From Geobacter sp. (GTDB lineage Bacteria > Desulfobacterota > Desulfuromonadia > Geobacterales > Geobacteraceae): a stretch of 19,640 nucleotides of DNA. Below, piece by piece: positions 1-7,451 of the stretch. The notes beneath the pieces were generated by a model. It was not told the origin of the DNA, did no database searches, and saw only the letters and a list, made by a program, of their open reading frames with translations. The stretch covers positions 1-19,640 of the forward strand of contig DNRQ01000183.1 in the NCBI GenBank assembly GCA_003499925.1, in the 5' to 3' direction. The position numbers were made by a program, and so were the translations under genes. Position 1 is the stretch's first letter. Every line of letters begins with the position of its first letter.

Positions 1-598
1 CGTGCAGATGGCCGAGCACCTGGCCCAAGATGTCTTCTCCGATCTGCGGGTGGCGGTGTTGCACGGCCGGATGAGCGCGGCCGAGAAGGAAGCGGTTATG
101 ACCTCCTTCAAGGTGGGAGAGATCGACATCCTGGTCGCTACCACGGTAATCGAAGTCGGCATCGACGTCCCCAACGCCACGGTCATGGTAATCGAGCACG
201 CCGAGCGCTTCGGCCTGTCGCAGCTGCATCAGTTGCGGGGCAGGGTAGGGCGTGGCAGTGAGCGTTCCCGCTGCATCCTCCTGGCGGGGGATAAACGTTC
301 CGAGGATGGCGCCAAGCGGCTGGAGGTGATGGAGCAGAGTTCAGACGGCTTCGTCATAGCCGAGGCCGATTTGCAGATCCGTGGCCCGGGCGATTTCCTG
401 GGCACCAGGCAGGCGGGCCTTCCCGAACTGAAGGTCGCCGACATCCTGCGCGATGGGGGAGTGCTGGAGCAGGCCCGCAAGGAGGCTTTCGCCCTGGTCG
501 AGCGGGACCCAGAACTCAAGGCTCCGGGAAACGAACTGCTGCGCGGCGAACTAATGCTTCGCTGGGGCGGGAGGCTGGAACTGGCGACCATCGGGTGA
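1..598 (+). CDS. recG: ATP-dependent DNA helicase RecG, C-terminal fragment (gene enters from the left edge)
   Basis: RecG is a superfamily 2 helicase that remodels stalled replication forks and Holliday junctions. Only the last 198 residues or so are in the window. The reading frame is open to base 1, so the first Met/Val is not the true start. Helicase motif V is visible as VATTVIEVGIDVPNA (residues about 45-59 of the fragment) and motif VI as QLHQLRGRVGRG (about 74-85). These are followed by the RecG-typical segment LQIRGPGDFLGTRQAG (about 124-139), which separates RecG from Mfd and PriA. The frame ends in TGA at 596-598 after the short C-terminal tail normal for the family. No terminator follows; the next gene begins about 95 bp downstream in AT-richer DNA. 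Family assignment is firm. Confidence 0.95.
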   Translation, partial: VQMAEHLAQDVFSDLRVAVLHGRMSAAEKEAVMTSFKVGEIDILVATTVIEVGIDVPNATVMVIEHAERFGLSQLHQLRGRVGRGSERSRCILLAGDKRSEDGAKRLEVMEQSSDGFVIAEADLQIRGPGDFLGTRQAGLPELKVADILRDGGVLEQARKEAFALVERDPELKAPGNELLRGELMLRWGGRLELATIG

Positions 599-651
599 GC
601 CTTCGCACCCGACTTGCTTTTGATGGTAGAAGAGACGGTCGGTAGTTGAGT

Positions 652-682
652 TTACGTATGAAGTGTGGTAGGAAATACGTAA
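652..682. promoter_or_regulatory. Inverted repeat upstream of the antitoxin, candidate operator
   Basis: Perfect 7-bp arms TTACGTA (652-658) and TACGTAA (676-682) are separated by 17 bp and end 11 bp before the antitoxin start. Type II toxin-antitoxin operons are usually autorepressed by the antitoxin binding a palindrome at this position. The palindrome is seen directly; its operator role is inferred. No convincing -35/-10 pair was found beside it. Confidence 0.35.
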
Positions 683-693
683 TGGAGGAATGC

Positions 694-939
694 ATGCAAG
701 TTAAACTTACCCTCAGTCTCGAAAAAGATGTCATTGAACATGCGAAGGAATTTTCTCGCCGACAGCACAAGAGCCTCTCTAAATTGGTAGAAAACTACCT
801 GCGCCAGATAACCGCGAATGCCTCCGATAAGGAAGCCATTACCCCACTCGTATCTGATCTCTCAGGAGTTATCAAGCCCGATGCTGCAGAGAAGCGCAAG
901 GCGGACTATACGGATTATCTGGCGGAGAAGTATCGGTGA
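694..939 (+). CDS. DUF6364-like antitoxin of a PIN toxin pair
   Basis: An 81-aa protein starting MQVKLTLSLEKDVIEHAK, with a short beta strand followed by helices rich in Lys and Glu. This is the ribbon-helix-helix-like layout of small antitoxins annotated as DUF6364. In-frame ATGs also occur at 682 and further upstream, with a longer frame from 646. The ATG at 694 is preferred because GGAGG (684-688) sits 5 nt before it and the conserved N-terminal strand begins there. Its stop overlaps the PIN toxin start by four bases (GTGA), a hallmark of translational coupling in toxin-antitoxin operons. Presumed role: bind and neutralise the PIN nuclease and autorepress the operon. The DNA is AT-richer than the flanking recG and AOR genes, suggesting acquisition by transfer. 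The family call is from sequence pattern, not a search. Confidence 0.75.
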   Translation: MQVKLTLSLEKDVIEHAKEFSRRQHKSLSKLVENYLRQITANASDKEAITPLVSDLSGVIKPDAAEKRKADYTDYLAEKYR

Positions 940-1358
940 AGCCTACGGTCTTTGTTGATACAGATATCATTCTCGACCTTTTGACCAAGCGCGAGCCGTT
1001 TTATTTGCACGCTGCACGCCTTTTTTCCAAGGTTGAGAGTCAAAAAGTAACTGCCTGTGTCTCATCTCTAATCTTCGCAAATCTTTTCTACATTCTCCGT
1101 AAAGAAACCTCCGCAGCAAGTGCCGTCGACATCCTGAAAAAATTGCGTCGCTTGGTGACGATCCTCCCCGTCGACGACAAGATAATAGCGCACGCTTTGG
1201 ATTCTGGCTTCAATGACTTCGAAGACGCCATCCAGTATCATACAGCGCTCAGCAAAAGGATTCCCTTTTTGCTCACGCGCAATGTAAGGGATTATCGAAA
1301 ACCTGTTATTACTGTCTGCACTGCGGAAGATTTTCTCGCAACGGTCCCACTTCCATGA
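936..1358 (+). CDS. PIN-domain toxin (VapC-like ribonuclease)
   Basis: A 140-aa single-domain PIN protein. PIN toxins are Mg2+/Mn2+-dependent RNases that cut tRNA, rRNA or mRNA when released from their antitoxin. Acidic active-site candidates are D8 and D10 in VFVDTDIILDLL, the D94/E96/D97 cluster in FNDFEDAIQ, and D119 after the LLTRN strand (112-116). This matches the usual order of PIN active-site acids. The start is GTG at 936, which overlaps the antitoxin stop, so translation is probably coupled. Length is normal for the family and the frame is intact, so the toxin is likely functional. The RNA target cannot be predicted from the sequence. Confidence 0.82.
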   Translation: MKPTVFVDTDIILDLLTKREPFYLHAARLFSKVESQKVTACVSSLIFANLFYILRKETSAASAVDILKKLRRLVTILPVDDKIIAHALDSGFNDFEDAIQYHTALSKRIPFLLTRNVRDYRKPVITVCTAEDFLATVPLP

Positions 1359-1389
1359 TTTGAAGCAGCACGTCATATGAGAGGCATGT

Positions 1390-1578
1390 ATGGACAACGA
1401 GTATACTGCTGTAATCAAACGAGATGGCGAGTGGTGGTTGGGCTGGATTGAGGAGGTCCCCGGCGTCAACTGTCAGGAAAACTCTCGGGAGGAACTGCTC
1501 GTAAGCTTGCGTATAGCCTTGCGAGAGGCTCTGGAGTTCAACAAGCAAGACGCACTGCTATCGGCTGGCGCTGATTAA
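1390..1578 (+). CDS. HicB-like small antitoxin, without a visible HicA partner
   Basis: A 62-aa protein, MDNEYTAVIKRDGEWWLGWIEEVPGV, matching the partial RNase-H-like fold of HicB-type antitoxins: a beta strand with alternating aromatics, then a G/I-EEVPGVN-like turn and a helix rich in Glu and Leu (REELLVSLRIALREALEF). It starts 31 bp after the PIN toxin stop, with GAGAGG upstream, so it may be co-transcribed with the toxin pair. Classical hicAB has a small dsRBD-like hicA next to it. None is encoded on either side, only about 230 bp of non-coding DNA. It may be an orphan antitoxin, a remnant of a lost hicAB, or an accessory member of this island. Many short HicB-family proteins occur alone. 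Confidence 0.65.
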   Translation: MDNEYTAVIKRDGEWWLGWIEEVPGVNCQENSREELLVSLRIALREALEFNKQDALLSAGAD

Positions 1579-1806
1579 ATAGTCCGTTGTCACTAACGTA
1601 TCCCCCCACATTCTTCTTCCGTCCATTCACTCCAGATTACCTCCGATCCGACCGTAACCCTGCGGGATATAGCCAAATCAAACCTAAGTTAACTTGACTT
1701 GCTGCTCTGGCATAAGGTAGTGAACAAAAGGTTTATTGATAACCTATGTCTGCAGCGCTGATCCGTAAAATCGGCAGTAACTGTCAAGCGAGAAGAGGAG
1801 TTGCCT

Positions 1807-3987
1807 ATGAAGTATGCACCGACACAGTTGAACCGCGGTTATGCCAATCGGATACTGAACATCGACCTGGAGCAGGGGACTATCGACACTCCGGGACTGG
1901 ATGCGCAGGTCCGCGACTACTTCATCGGCGGCCGCAGCCTGGGCCTTTATCTGCTGCACCAAGCCACCACGCCTTCGACCAAGGCTCTGGACCCGGAAAA
2001 TCCGCTCATCCTGGCAAACGGTCCTCTCGGCGGCATCCCGCAGTTCCCGGGGACGGCCAAGGCCATGGCGGTATCGCTGTCGCCCATCACCGGTGTGCCT
2101 GGCGTCTCCAACTTCGGCGGCTACTTCGGCGCTTTCCTCAAGTACGCGGGGTTCGATGCGCTTCAGGTCACTGGGAAGGCGAAGCAGGCCATGCTCATCG
2201 TGATCAACGGCTTCACCAACGAGATCCACCTGGAAGCGGCCCCGGCCGACGACGAGGCCTTCCACCTGCAGAGCGAGATCGAGGCGCGCTACACGGCGGC
2301 CGGCTACAAGAAGCGCAACATCGCCTTCATGTCCACCGGCGTCGGCGCCGCCAATACCAGCTACGGCTGCATCAACAGCCATTATTTCGACGTCACCAAG
2401 CCGGCCAAGGACGGCGGCAGGGGGGTCTGGCGCACCAAGCAGGCGGGACGGACCGGCATCGGCTCGGTGATGCGCGACAAGAACGTCCTGGCGATCGTGG
2501 TGCTGGCGGAGTATCCCCGCGGCGACAACCCGTACGGGGCTGCCGACTGGGAAAAGGTGCAGGGTGCAGGTTCCAGACTGCACAAGATCGTCAAGGAGGT
2601 CGACCCGCAACAGCTGAAGATGGCCCGCAAGGGGAGCGTCGGCCTGATCACCTTCATGAGCAAGTACGAGTATCAGTCGCTGCCGGTCCACAATTTCCAG
2701 GGGGGGTCTGATCCGCGGGCCGCACAGATCTGCGGCAAGCATTACGCCGAGCATCTCTTCGAGCACCGCGGCATGGACGGCTGCTTCCCCGGCTGCAACC
2801 TGCAGTGCAACAAGGGGGGGTGGGTGACCCTGGTCTCGGGGAGCCACGCGGGGCAGAAGGTCTGGGTGGACGGCCCCGAGTACGAAACCGCCGCGGGGTT
2901 CGGTTCCAACCTGGGGATCTGGAGTGCGGAGTTCATCATGGAGGCGAACTGGCACTGTGACAACTACGGCATCGACACCATCTCCACCGCCACCATCATG
3001 GCGTTCATCATGGAGTGCTTCCAGCGCGGCTTCCTGAGCGCCGCCCAGACCGAGGGGCTGGAGCTTACCTGGGGCAACGAGCAGGGAGCGCTCAGCTTCA
3101 TGCACCGCCTGGCCCATGGCGAATCGGAGGTGGCCCGGATGGCAGGGAAGGGGATGATCGAGCTGCAGGAATGGGTGGCACAAAACTACCAGAGCCGCAC
3201 CGGCTCTGATCCCCGCGCCGATCTCGCCATATTCGCCATGCAGACCAAGGGACTGCCGTTCTCCTTTTACCGTACCCACCGCTCCCTGTCGATGCAGGGC
3301 TCCTACGCCGCCGCCAGCGATATCGGCGCCCACCATGCCGCTGCATGGCTGATCAAGGCCGATCTGCTCGGCGCCTTTCCGACCTTCGAGGACAAGGCGC
3401 GGGCGCTGATGACCTATCCGCGGGTGCGACTGGGCAACGACAACCTCGGCGTCTGCAAGCTCCCCTGGGTCGACGTCTTCAATCCCGAATCGGCCAAGTA
3501 CGTCAACGAGGACGTCTACATAAATCCCGCCTCCCAGGAGATCTATGCCGACTTCTACAACGGCGTACTCGGCACCGACCTTGGTTGGGAGCAGATCTTC
3601 GAGCAGACCGACCGGGACATCAACCTGCAGCGGGTGATGAACGTGATGCGCTACGGCGCCGGCACCATCGATCATGACTGGATCCCGGACCGGGCCATCG
3701 GACCGACGGAAGACGCGCTCTACGAAACGGAGCAGGAGTATAACGAGGGCGAACTTGTGAGGATGCTCGGCCGCGATGCGGCAGCCGTTGCAGCCATGCC
3801 GACCGCCGAGAAGCGGATCCTGCTGATGGAGCAGCGCAAGAAGGAGCTTCGCAAGCTGATCCAGGTGTACTACGCGGAGCGCGGCTGGAGCGAGGGGGGC
3901 ATTCCGAAGCTGGAAACCCTGCAACGGCTCGGACTCTGGCAGTACCTGACCCCGGAGACGCAGGAGCGGATTTCCGCCTTGAGCTGA
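1807..3987 (+). CDS. Aldehyde ferredoxin oxidoreductase (AOR) family protein, probable tungstopterin enzyme
   Basis: A 726-aa protein of the AOR family, cytoplasmic enzymes with a bis-pyranopterin W (or Mo) cofactor and one [4Fe-4S] cluster. They typically oxidise aldehydes to acids with ferredoxin. The N-terminal domain carries the family pattern FIGGRSLGLYLL and NGPLGGIPQFPGTAKAM. Cluster ligands appear as C326-x3-C330-x3-C334 plus C550 in DNLGVC (545-550), equivalent to the D-x-x-G-L-C pterin/cluster motif. The C-terminal GWSEGGIPKLETLQRLGL resembles the tail of BamB and other AOR relatives. At 726 aa it is longer than classical AORs of about 600 aa. ATG at 1807 is chosen over the TTG at 1801, since GAGGAG (1795-1800) lies 6 nt upstream. 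No ferredoxin, small subunit or moa/moe gene is adjacent, so the substrate and electron partner are unknown. Confidence 0.88.
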   Translation: MKYAPTQLNRGYANRILNIDLEQGTIDTPGLDAQVRDYFIGGRSLGLYLLHQATTPSTKALDPENPLILANGPLGGIPQFPGTAKAMAVSLSPITGVPGVSNFGGYFGAFLKYAGFDALQVTGKAKQAMLIVINGFTNEIHLEAAPADDEAFHLQSEIEARYTAAGYKKRNIAFMSTGVGAANTSYGCINSHYFDVTKPAKDGGRGVWRTKQAGRTGIGSVMRDKNVLAIVVLAEYPRGDNPYGAADWEKVQGAGSRLHKIVKEVDPQQLKMARKGSVGLITFMSKYEYQSLPVHNFQGGSDPRAAQICGKHYAEHLFEHRGMDGCFPGCNLQCNKGGWVTLVSGSHAGQKVWVDGPEYETAAGFGSNLGIWSAEFIMEANWHCDNYGIDTISTATIMAFIMECFQRGFLSAAQTEGLELTWGNEQGALSFMHRLAHGESEVARMAGKGMIELQEWVAQNYQSRTGSDPRADLAIFAMQTKGLPFSFYRTHRSLSMQGSYAAASDIGAHHAAAWLIKADLLGAFPTFEDKARALMTYPRVRLGNDNLGVCKLPWVDVFNPESAKYVNEDVYINPASQEIYADFYNGVLGTDLGWEQIFEQTDRDINLQRVMNVMRYGAGTIDHDWIPDRAIGPTEDALYETEQEYNEGELVRMLGRDAAAVAAMPTAEKRILLMEQRKKELRKLIQVYYAERGWSEGGIPKLETLQRLGLWQYLTPETQERISALS

Positions 3988-4002
3988 AAGGGACCACCAA
4001 TC

Positions 4003-4108
4003 TCCCCCCTTTGCAAAGGGGGGAGGGGGGGATTTAGCCCCGGTTGCCGTAGCGCGGAGGTTGCGACAGGGCTGAAATCCCCCTAAATCCCCCTTTGCTA
4101 AGGGGGAC
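4003..4108. repeat. Large imperfect palindrome with nested C/G-rich hairpins
   Basis: Immediately after the AOR stop, CCCCCTTTGCAAAGGGGG forms a tight hairpin. A second arm pair, GGGGGATTTAGCCC and its near-complement GGGCTGAAATCCCCC, closes a larger fold ending with CCCCCTTTGCTAAGGGGG. It may slow or end transcription from the AOR gene, but there is no T-run. It looks like a member of a dispersed intergenic repeat family seen at several other places in the window. Confidence 0.6.
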
Positions 4109-4123
4109 TTTCCGTGCCAGGAG

Positions 4124-4182
4124 GTAGGGTGGGCCGTGCCCACCGAAAACCGCATCCTGGTGGTGGGCACGGCCCACCCTAC
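4124..4182. repeat. REP-like palindrome with perfect 21-bp arms
   Basis: Arms at 4124-4144 and 4162-4182 are exact reverse complements. Each begins or ends with GTAGGGTGGGC / GCCCACCCTAC, and they are separated by 17 bp. The same element, with one mismatch, recurs at 18931-18988. GTAGGGTGGGC-type palindromes are widespread extragenic repeats in many bacteria; the sequence shows no protein-coding capacity or transposase here. Confidence 0.75.
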
Positions 4183-4206
4183 ATTTATATCATTATACCG
4201 GCAGGG

Positions 4207-4242
4207 AAAAAAAGGCCACGGCGCGCTATGCGTCGTGGCCTT
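4207..4242 (-). terminator. Rho-independent terminator of the cytochrome gene
   Basis: Stem AAGGCCACG (4212-4220) pairs perfectly with CGTGGCCTT (4234-4242). Read on the minus strand, the stem is followed by seven T residues (4213-4207), so it is an ideal intrinsic terminator about 48 bp past the cytochrome stop. On the plus strand the following bases are less T-rich, so it would serve the AOR gene only weakly. Confidence 0.8.
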
Positions 4243-4289
4243 CTGTCTTTATATCTATCAACCTTGTACCTGATCGGTCCTTCTTAATG

Positions 4290-5471
4290 CTACTGGTACA
4301 TTACCGGCGGACCCATGTCTGCAGCGCCTTTGCCACCTTTGCGCGGGTTCTTGGAGAAGGTGTGCGACCTGACGAAAAGGTTGTCGGCGGTCTTGCCGGT
4401 GTTCGGCATGTATTTCTCCACGGTGTAGGTGGCGTCATGGCATTTCACGCAGGCGCCGCTTGCCACCTTCTTCAGTTTCCCCTTCCCTGCGTGCGGTGAG
4501 TGGCAGGTGATGCAGGAGAGTTGTCCGCTCTTGTAATGCTTGGACTGCAGGAAGCCCTGATACTCCTGGTGATGTTTGGCCTCTTCGAAGATGCCGTTGG
4601 TCTTGGCAAATTCGTCCGTCTTGAACAGTCCCTTCAGTTCGCCGGTGTACTCTTTATCGATCGGATCCTCGGGGTGCACCCCCGGGGCGACTACATGCTC
4701 GGGATACCACTTGGTCCAGTCTTCGCCCGCCTTGTAGCTGTCGCCCACTTTCGGGGCCGGCAGATCCTCACGCGGATTGCCCTGCGCCGATTTGTACATC
4801 TCGTTGTCAACCCGGATGTGGCAGTAGCCGCAGACCTTGGACTGGGCCTCGATGCTGACATTGGCAGGGTTGAAGATGGTTTTCTTCTTCTCTTTTTTGG
4901 ACGACTTGACATGCTTTGCGCCAGGTCCGTGGCACGCCTCGCAGCCGACGCTGATTTCGCTCCACTCAGACTTCAGGGTTTTGCCTGTTGCCTTGTCGAC
5001 TTCCAAGATCCGGTAGCCGGTCGTATGGCAGGTACCGCACATGGTGTTCCAGTCGTTCTTTTGGCCGTAGTTCTCCCACATGCCGCTTAGGCGGTTGTAC
5101 TGCTTGTTCATGAACTGCATCCCGCCGGTCACCTCGTTTTTCACCAGAAAACGCTGCTTCCAACGGGAACCGACCACGTACTGGACGTCGTCGAGCTTGG
5201 CGGGTTTGCCGGTCACGTTGGCTGTGGTGGGTCCCGGATTGGTCCCGTCGGTCTCCCATTTGGCGACCACGTCCTTCAGGATGCCGGTTTTCTTGGGCTG
5301 CACGATCTTGGCGTGAAAGGTCCCCTTCCAGCTTTTGAACTCCTCGGCGTGGCACTTCTTGCATTTCTCTGAACCGACGAACTCCTTCTTGCTGTCGGCT
5401 GCCAGGACCGGGGCTACTGCCAGCATTACGGTGCATACAACGGAACTAAAAACCAGCTTGCCTCTTCTCAT
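4290..5471 (-). CDS. Secreted six-heme c-type cytochrome
   Basis: A 393-aa exported multiheme cytochrome, presumably moving electrons in the periplasm or at the outer surface. Residues 1-25 (MRRGKLVFSS, then a hydrophobic core ending VLAA) form a Sec signal peptide. Six CXXCH heme-binding motifs are present: CKKCH at 37, CGTCH at 145, CEACH at 177, CGYCH at 214, CITCH at 320 and CVKCH at 341. The order and spacing recall the cytochrome c554-like multiheme group. An upstream in-frame ATG (5555) would add 28 residues before the signal peptide. The start at 5471 is preferred because AAGGAGG lies 5 nt upstream. It is monocistronic: its own promoter is at 5566-5593 and a strong terminator follows. 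It diverges from fetAB. The exact redox partner is unknown; no porin or oxidase gene is adjacent. Confidence 0.9.
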   Translation of the reverse strand: MRRGKLVFSSVVCTVMLAVAPVLAADSKKEFVGSEKCKKCHAEEFKSWKGTFHAKIVQPKKTGILKDVVAKWETDGTNPGPTTANVTGKPAKLDDVQYVVGSRWKQRFLVKNEVTGGMQFMNKQYNRLSGMWENYGQKNDWNTMCGTCHTTGYRILEVDKATGKTLKSEWSEISVGCEACHGPGAKHVKSSKKEKKKTIFNPANVSIEAQSKVCGYCHIRVDNEMYKSAQGNPREDLPAPKVGDSYKAGEDWTKWYPEHVVAPGVHPEDPIDKEYTGELKGLFKTDEFAKTNGIFEEAKHHQEYQGFLQSKHYKSGQLSCITCHSPHAGKGKLKKVASGACVKCHDATYTVEKYMPNTGKTADNLFVRSHTFSKNPRKGGKGAADMGPPVMYQ

Positions 5472-5565
5472 GGAATCCTCCTTGTTGGTTGCGTTACCGA
5501 CACTGCAAATTCGCTTTCCAAGCCATCTCTCATAACATATATTTGTCACAGTCAAAGATTCCGAT

Positions 5566-5593
5566 ACTATAGCAGCTAATCTTCGACTGGCAA
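5566..5593 (-). promoter_or_regulatory. Sigma-70-type promoter for the cytochrome gene
   Basis: On the minus strand, TTGCCA (-35, 5593-5588), a 16-bp spacer and TATAGT (-10, 5571-5566) lie about 95 bp before the cytochrome start. They imply a 5' leader of roughly 85-90 nt. Hexamers and spacing are close to consensus; no experimental support. Confidence 0.5.
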
Positions 5594-5616
5594 TTTGGGG
5601 CCGGAAATAAATTGCC
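5589..5616. promoter_or_regulatory. Inverted repeat in the cytochrome/fetAB divergent region, candidate operator
   Basis: GGCAATTT (5589-5596) and AAATTGCC (5609-5616) are perfect 8-bp arms with a 12-bp gap, and they overlap the -35 hexamer of the cytochrome promoter. The site lies 39 bp upstream of fetA. It could bind a dimeric regulator acting on one or both divergent units. It does not obviously match a Fur or Fnr consensus. Confidence 0.35.
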
Positions 5617-5654
5617 GAAATGCTATGTCAGTGCAGTAATGCAAAGGAGCTTGG

Positions 5655-6428
5655 ATGGCATTTGTTCAGGAAAACGATCAGGTGACGGTGCGGCTTGAGA
5701 AGATCGCGGTGCGGAGAAGTCGTGAAGGTGTCGAGGTTGACATCCTGCGTGAGATCTCCTTCTCGGCCCGAAGCGGCGAGATTACCGCCGTCATCGGGCC
5801 TTCCGGAGGAGGCAAGAGTACCCTGATCCGGCTCATCAACCGGCTGGCGGAGCCCGGTTCCGGAACGGTATACCTGGGGGAAAGGGAGATCGCAGGACTG
5901 GACCCCTTGCAACTGCGTCGCACGGTCGCCCTGGTACCCCAAAAGCCCTTCATGTTCGAGGGGAGCGTCCTTGACAACCTGCAGCGCCCCTTCGTTTATC
6001 GGCAGGAGCCGACCCCGGGCGTCGACTCCGAAGAGGTGCGGCGCGCGCTTGCGCTGGCCCGCCTGGACCAGGGGATGTTGCAAAGGGATGCCCGATCCCT
6101 CTCGCTGGGCGAGCAGCAGCGGGTGAGCCTGGCCCGTGCCCTGGTGACCGGGCCACGGGTGCTGCTTCTGGACGAACCGACCAGTGCGCTCGATCGCAGG
6201 ACCGCCGATTCGTTAGCCGCCACCTTCCAGGAGATCTGCCGCTCGCAGAACCTGACCGTGATACTGGTGACGCACGATTTGCGGCTGGCAGGCCGGGTCG
6301 CCGATTACTGCCTCTATCTGGAAGCCGGACGTGTTTTGGAAGAGGGGAGAGCAGAGGAACTCCTGACCCGGCCGAGATCTGCGCAACTGCGGCGCTTCCT
6401 TGCGGAGCCGTCGGAAGAGGAGGTTTGA
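5655..6428 (+). CDS. fetA: Iron export ABC transporter ATP-binding protein FetA (YbbL)
   Basis: A 257-aa ABC ATPase that energises the FetB permease. In E. coli, FetAB exports iron and gives resistance to peroxide stress. Walker A is GPSGGGKST (48-56), the Q-loop Gln is Q96 in VALVPQKPFMF, the signature is LSLGEQ (149-154), Walker B is LLLDEP (170-175) and the switch His is H207 in LVTHD. The start has AAAGGAG 6 nt upstream. The gene runs into fetB with a 3-nt gap, a coupled two-gene operon. The domain order and partner (UPF0014) separate it from amino-acid transporter ATPases, which it otherwise resembles. It faces away from the cytochrome gene with 183 bp between the starts. Confidence 0.85.
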   Translation: MAFVQENDQVTVRLEKIAVRRSREGVEVDILREISFSARSGEITAVIGPSGGGKSTLIRLINRLAEPGSGTVYLGEREIAGLDPLQLRRTVALVPQKPFMFEGSVLDNLQRPFVYRQEPTPGVDSEEVRRALALARLDQGMLQRDARSLSLGEQQRVSLARALVTGPRVLLLDEPTSALDRRTADSLAATFQEICRSQNLTVILVTHDLRLAGRVADYCLYLEAGRVLEEGRAEELLTRPRSAQLRRFLAEPSEEEV

Positions 6429-6431
6429 CAA

Positions 6432-7217
6432 GTGGAAAGTAACACGGTGGTGAATCTGGAACTGCTGGATCTCTCGCTTGCCTACGGGCTGGTCCTTTTG
6501 GCCGTTGCCCTGGCACGCCTGAGCGGCATCGGGCAGGAGGGACAGATGCTCTGGGCATCGGTGCGCATGGTGTTCCAGCTTCTTGCCGTGGGATACCTGC
6601 TCCACCTGGTATTCGCGGTGCAGAGCCCCTTGCCGGTGATAGCCATTCTGTTTGTCATGGGCGCCTTTTCGCTGCAGGTGATGGGGGGGCGGATCCGGCG
6701 CAAGATGCCGCATTTCTACCAGGTGGTGGGGACCTCGCTGTTCATCGGCTGCGGCGGAGTCACCTTCCTGTTCTGCACCCTGGTCGTGCACTTCTCTCCC
6801 TGGTATGACCCGCGCTACCTGATACCGCTTGCCGGCATGATCGTCGGCAACTCCATGAACGGTGCGAGCCTCGCGGCGGAGCGCCTTGGCGCCGAGATGC
6901 GGGAGCGAAGGGACGAGATAGAGACCGCCCTCTGTCTCGGGGCGAGCGGGCGTCAGGCCTCTGAGACGGCGGTGAAAAACGCCTTTCGCGCCGCGCTGGT
7001 GCCGACTGTCAACACCATGGCCGCCATGGGGATCGTCTCTCTTCCCGGCATGATGACCGGGCAGATACTGTCGGGCACCGAGCCGGTGCTCGCGGTGAGG
7101 TACCAGATTGCCATCATGTGCGCCATCACCGGCGCGGTGGCCATCACGGCCTATCTGATTCTGCTGCAGGGATACCGGCACTATTTCAGCAAGGCGCATC
7201 AGTTTGTAGGGGAGTAG
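6432..7217 (+). CDS. fetB: Iron export ABC transporter permease FetB (UPF0014 family)
   Basis: A 261-aa integral membrane protein with about six or seven hydrophobic segments. It carries the UPF0014 hallmarks: GNSMNGASLAAERL (about 140-153), ALCLGAS with the following ETAVKNAFRAALVPTVNTMAAMGIVSLPGMMTGQILSG region, and the conserved YQI segment. It forms the transmembrane channel partnering FetA. The start is GTG at 6432 with AGGAGG 8 nt upstream, embedded in the end of fetA, so expression is coupled. Length is normal for the family. Iron export is inferred from E. coli FetAB; the metal handled here is not proven. Confidence 0.86.
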   Translation: MESNTVVNLELLDLSLAYGLVLLAVALARLSGIGQEGQMLWASVRMVFQLLAVGYLLHLVFAVQSPLPVIAILFVMGAFSLQVMGGRIRRKMPHFYQVVGTSLFIGCGGVTFLFCTLVVHFSPWYDPRYLIPLAGMIVGNSMNGASLAAERLGAEMRERRDEIETALCLGASGRQASETAVKNAFRAALVPTVNTMAAMGIVSLPGMMTGQILSGTEPVLAVRYQIAIMCAITGAVAITAYLILLQGYRHYFSKAHQFVGE

Positions 7218-7236
7218 ATTGCCCCCCTCTCCCTAA

Positions 7237-7265
7237 CCCTCTCCCACCAGGGGAGAGGGGATTTT
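7237..7265 (+). terminator. Probable terminator after fetB
   Basis: CCCTCTCCC (7237-7245) and GGGAGAGGG (7251-7259) form a 9-bp perfect stem with a 5-nt loop, followed by GATTTTG. It lies 20 bp after the fetB stop. The T-run is short, so termination may be partial. The hairpin also belongs to the dispersed CCCTCCC-type repeat family. Confidence 0.45.
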
Positions 7266-7388
7266 GTTGAGGCTCTGGAAAAAGGGTGCGGTTTTATGGA
7301 AGTTCGGTTGCTTTTATGCTCCGGGATTTTGTTGAGGCTCTGGGAAAAAGGGTGCGGTTTTATGGAAGTTCGGTTGCTTTTATGCTCC
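7258..7388. repeat. Two tandem copies of a 65-66 bp repeat
   Basis: The unit beginning GGGATTTTGTTGAGGCTCTG and ending GCTTTTATGCTCC occurs at 7258-7322 and again at 7323-7388. The copies are identical except for one extra G in the second. Near-identity suggests a recent tandem duplication. A C/G-rich palindrome (about 7385-7405) follows. No coding or RNA function is evident. Confidence 0.85.
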
Positions 7389-7451
7389 CCTCCCTTGATG
7401 GGAGGGGCTGGGGGAGGGTGAAGCCGTGGGTCCTTGAGTTGAGTGACTTTT

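Noticed and set aside
1694..1716. TTGACT followed by CATAAG upstream of the AOR gene
   Set aside because: The spacer is about 11 bp and the -10 is poor; no reliable promoter could be placed in 1579-1806.
1744..4170. 808-codon open frame on the minus strand opposite the AOR gene
   Set aside because: It is a GC-rich antisense shadow. The plus strand encodes a recognisable AOR-family protein with SD and motifs over the same interval, and the minus frame has no family features and runs through the palindromic repeats.
7258..7388. Tandem repeat considered as a minimal CRISPR array
   Set aside because: The two units are directly adjacent and 65-66 bp long with no spacer between them, and there are no cas genes.
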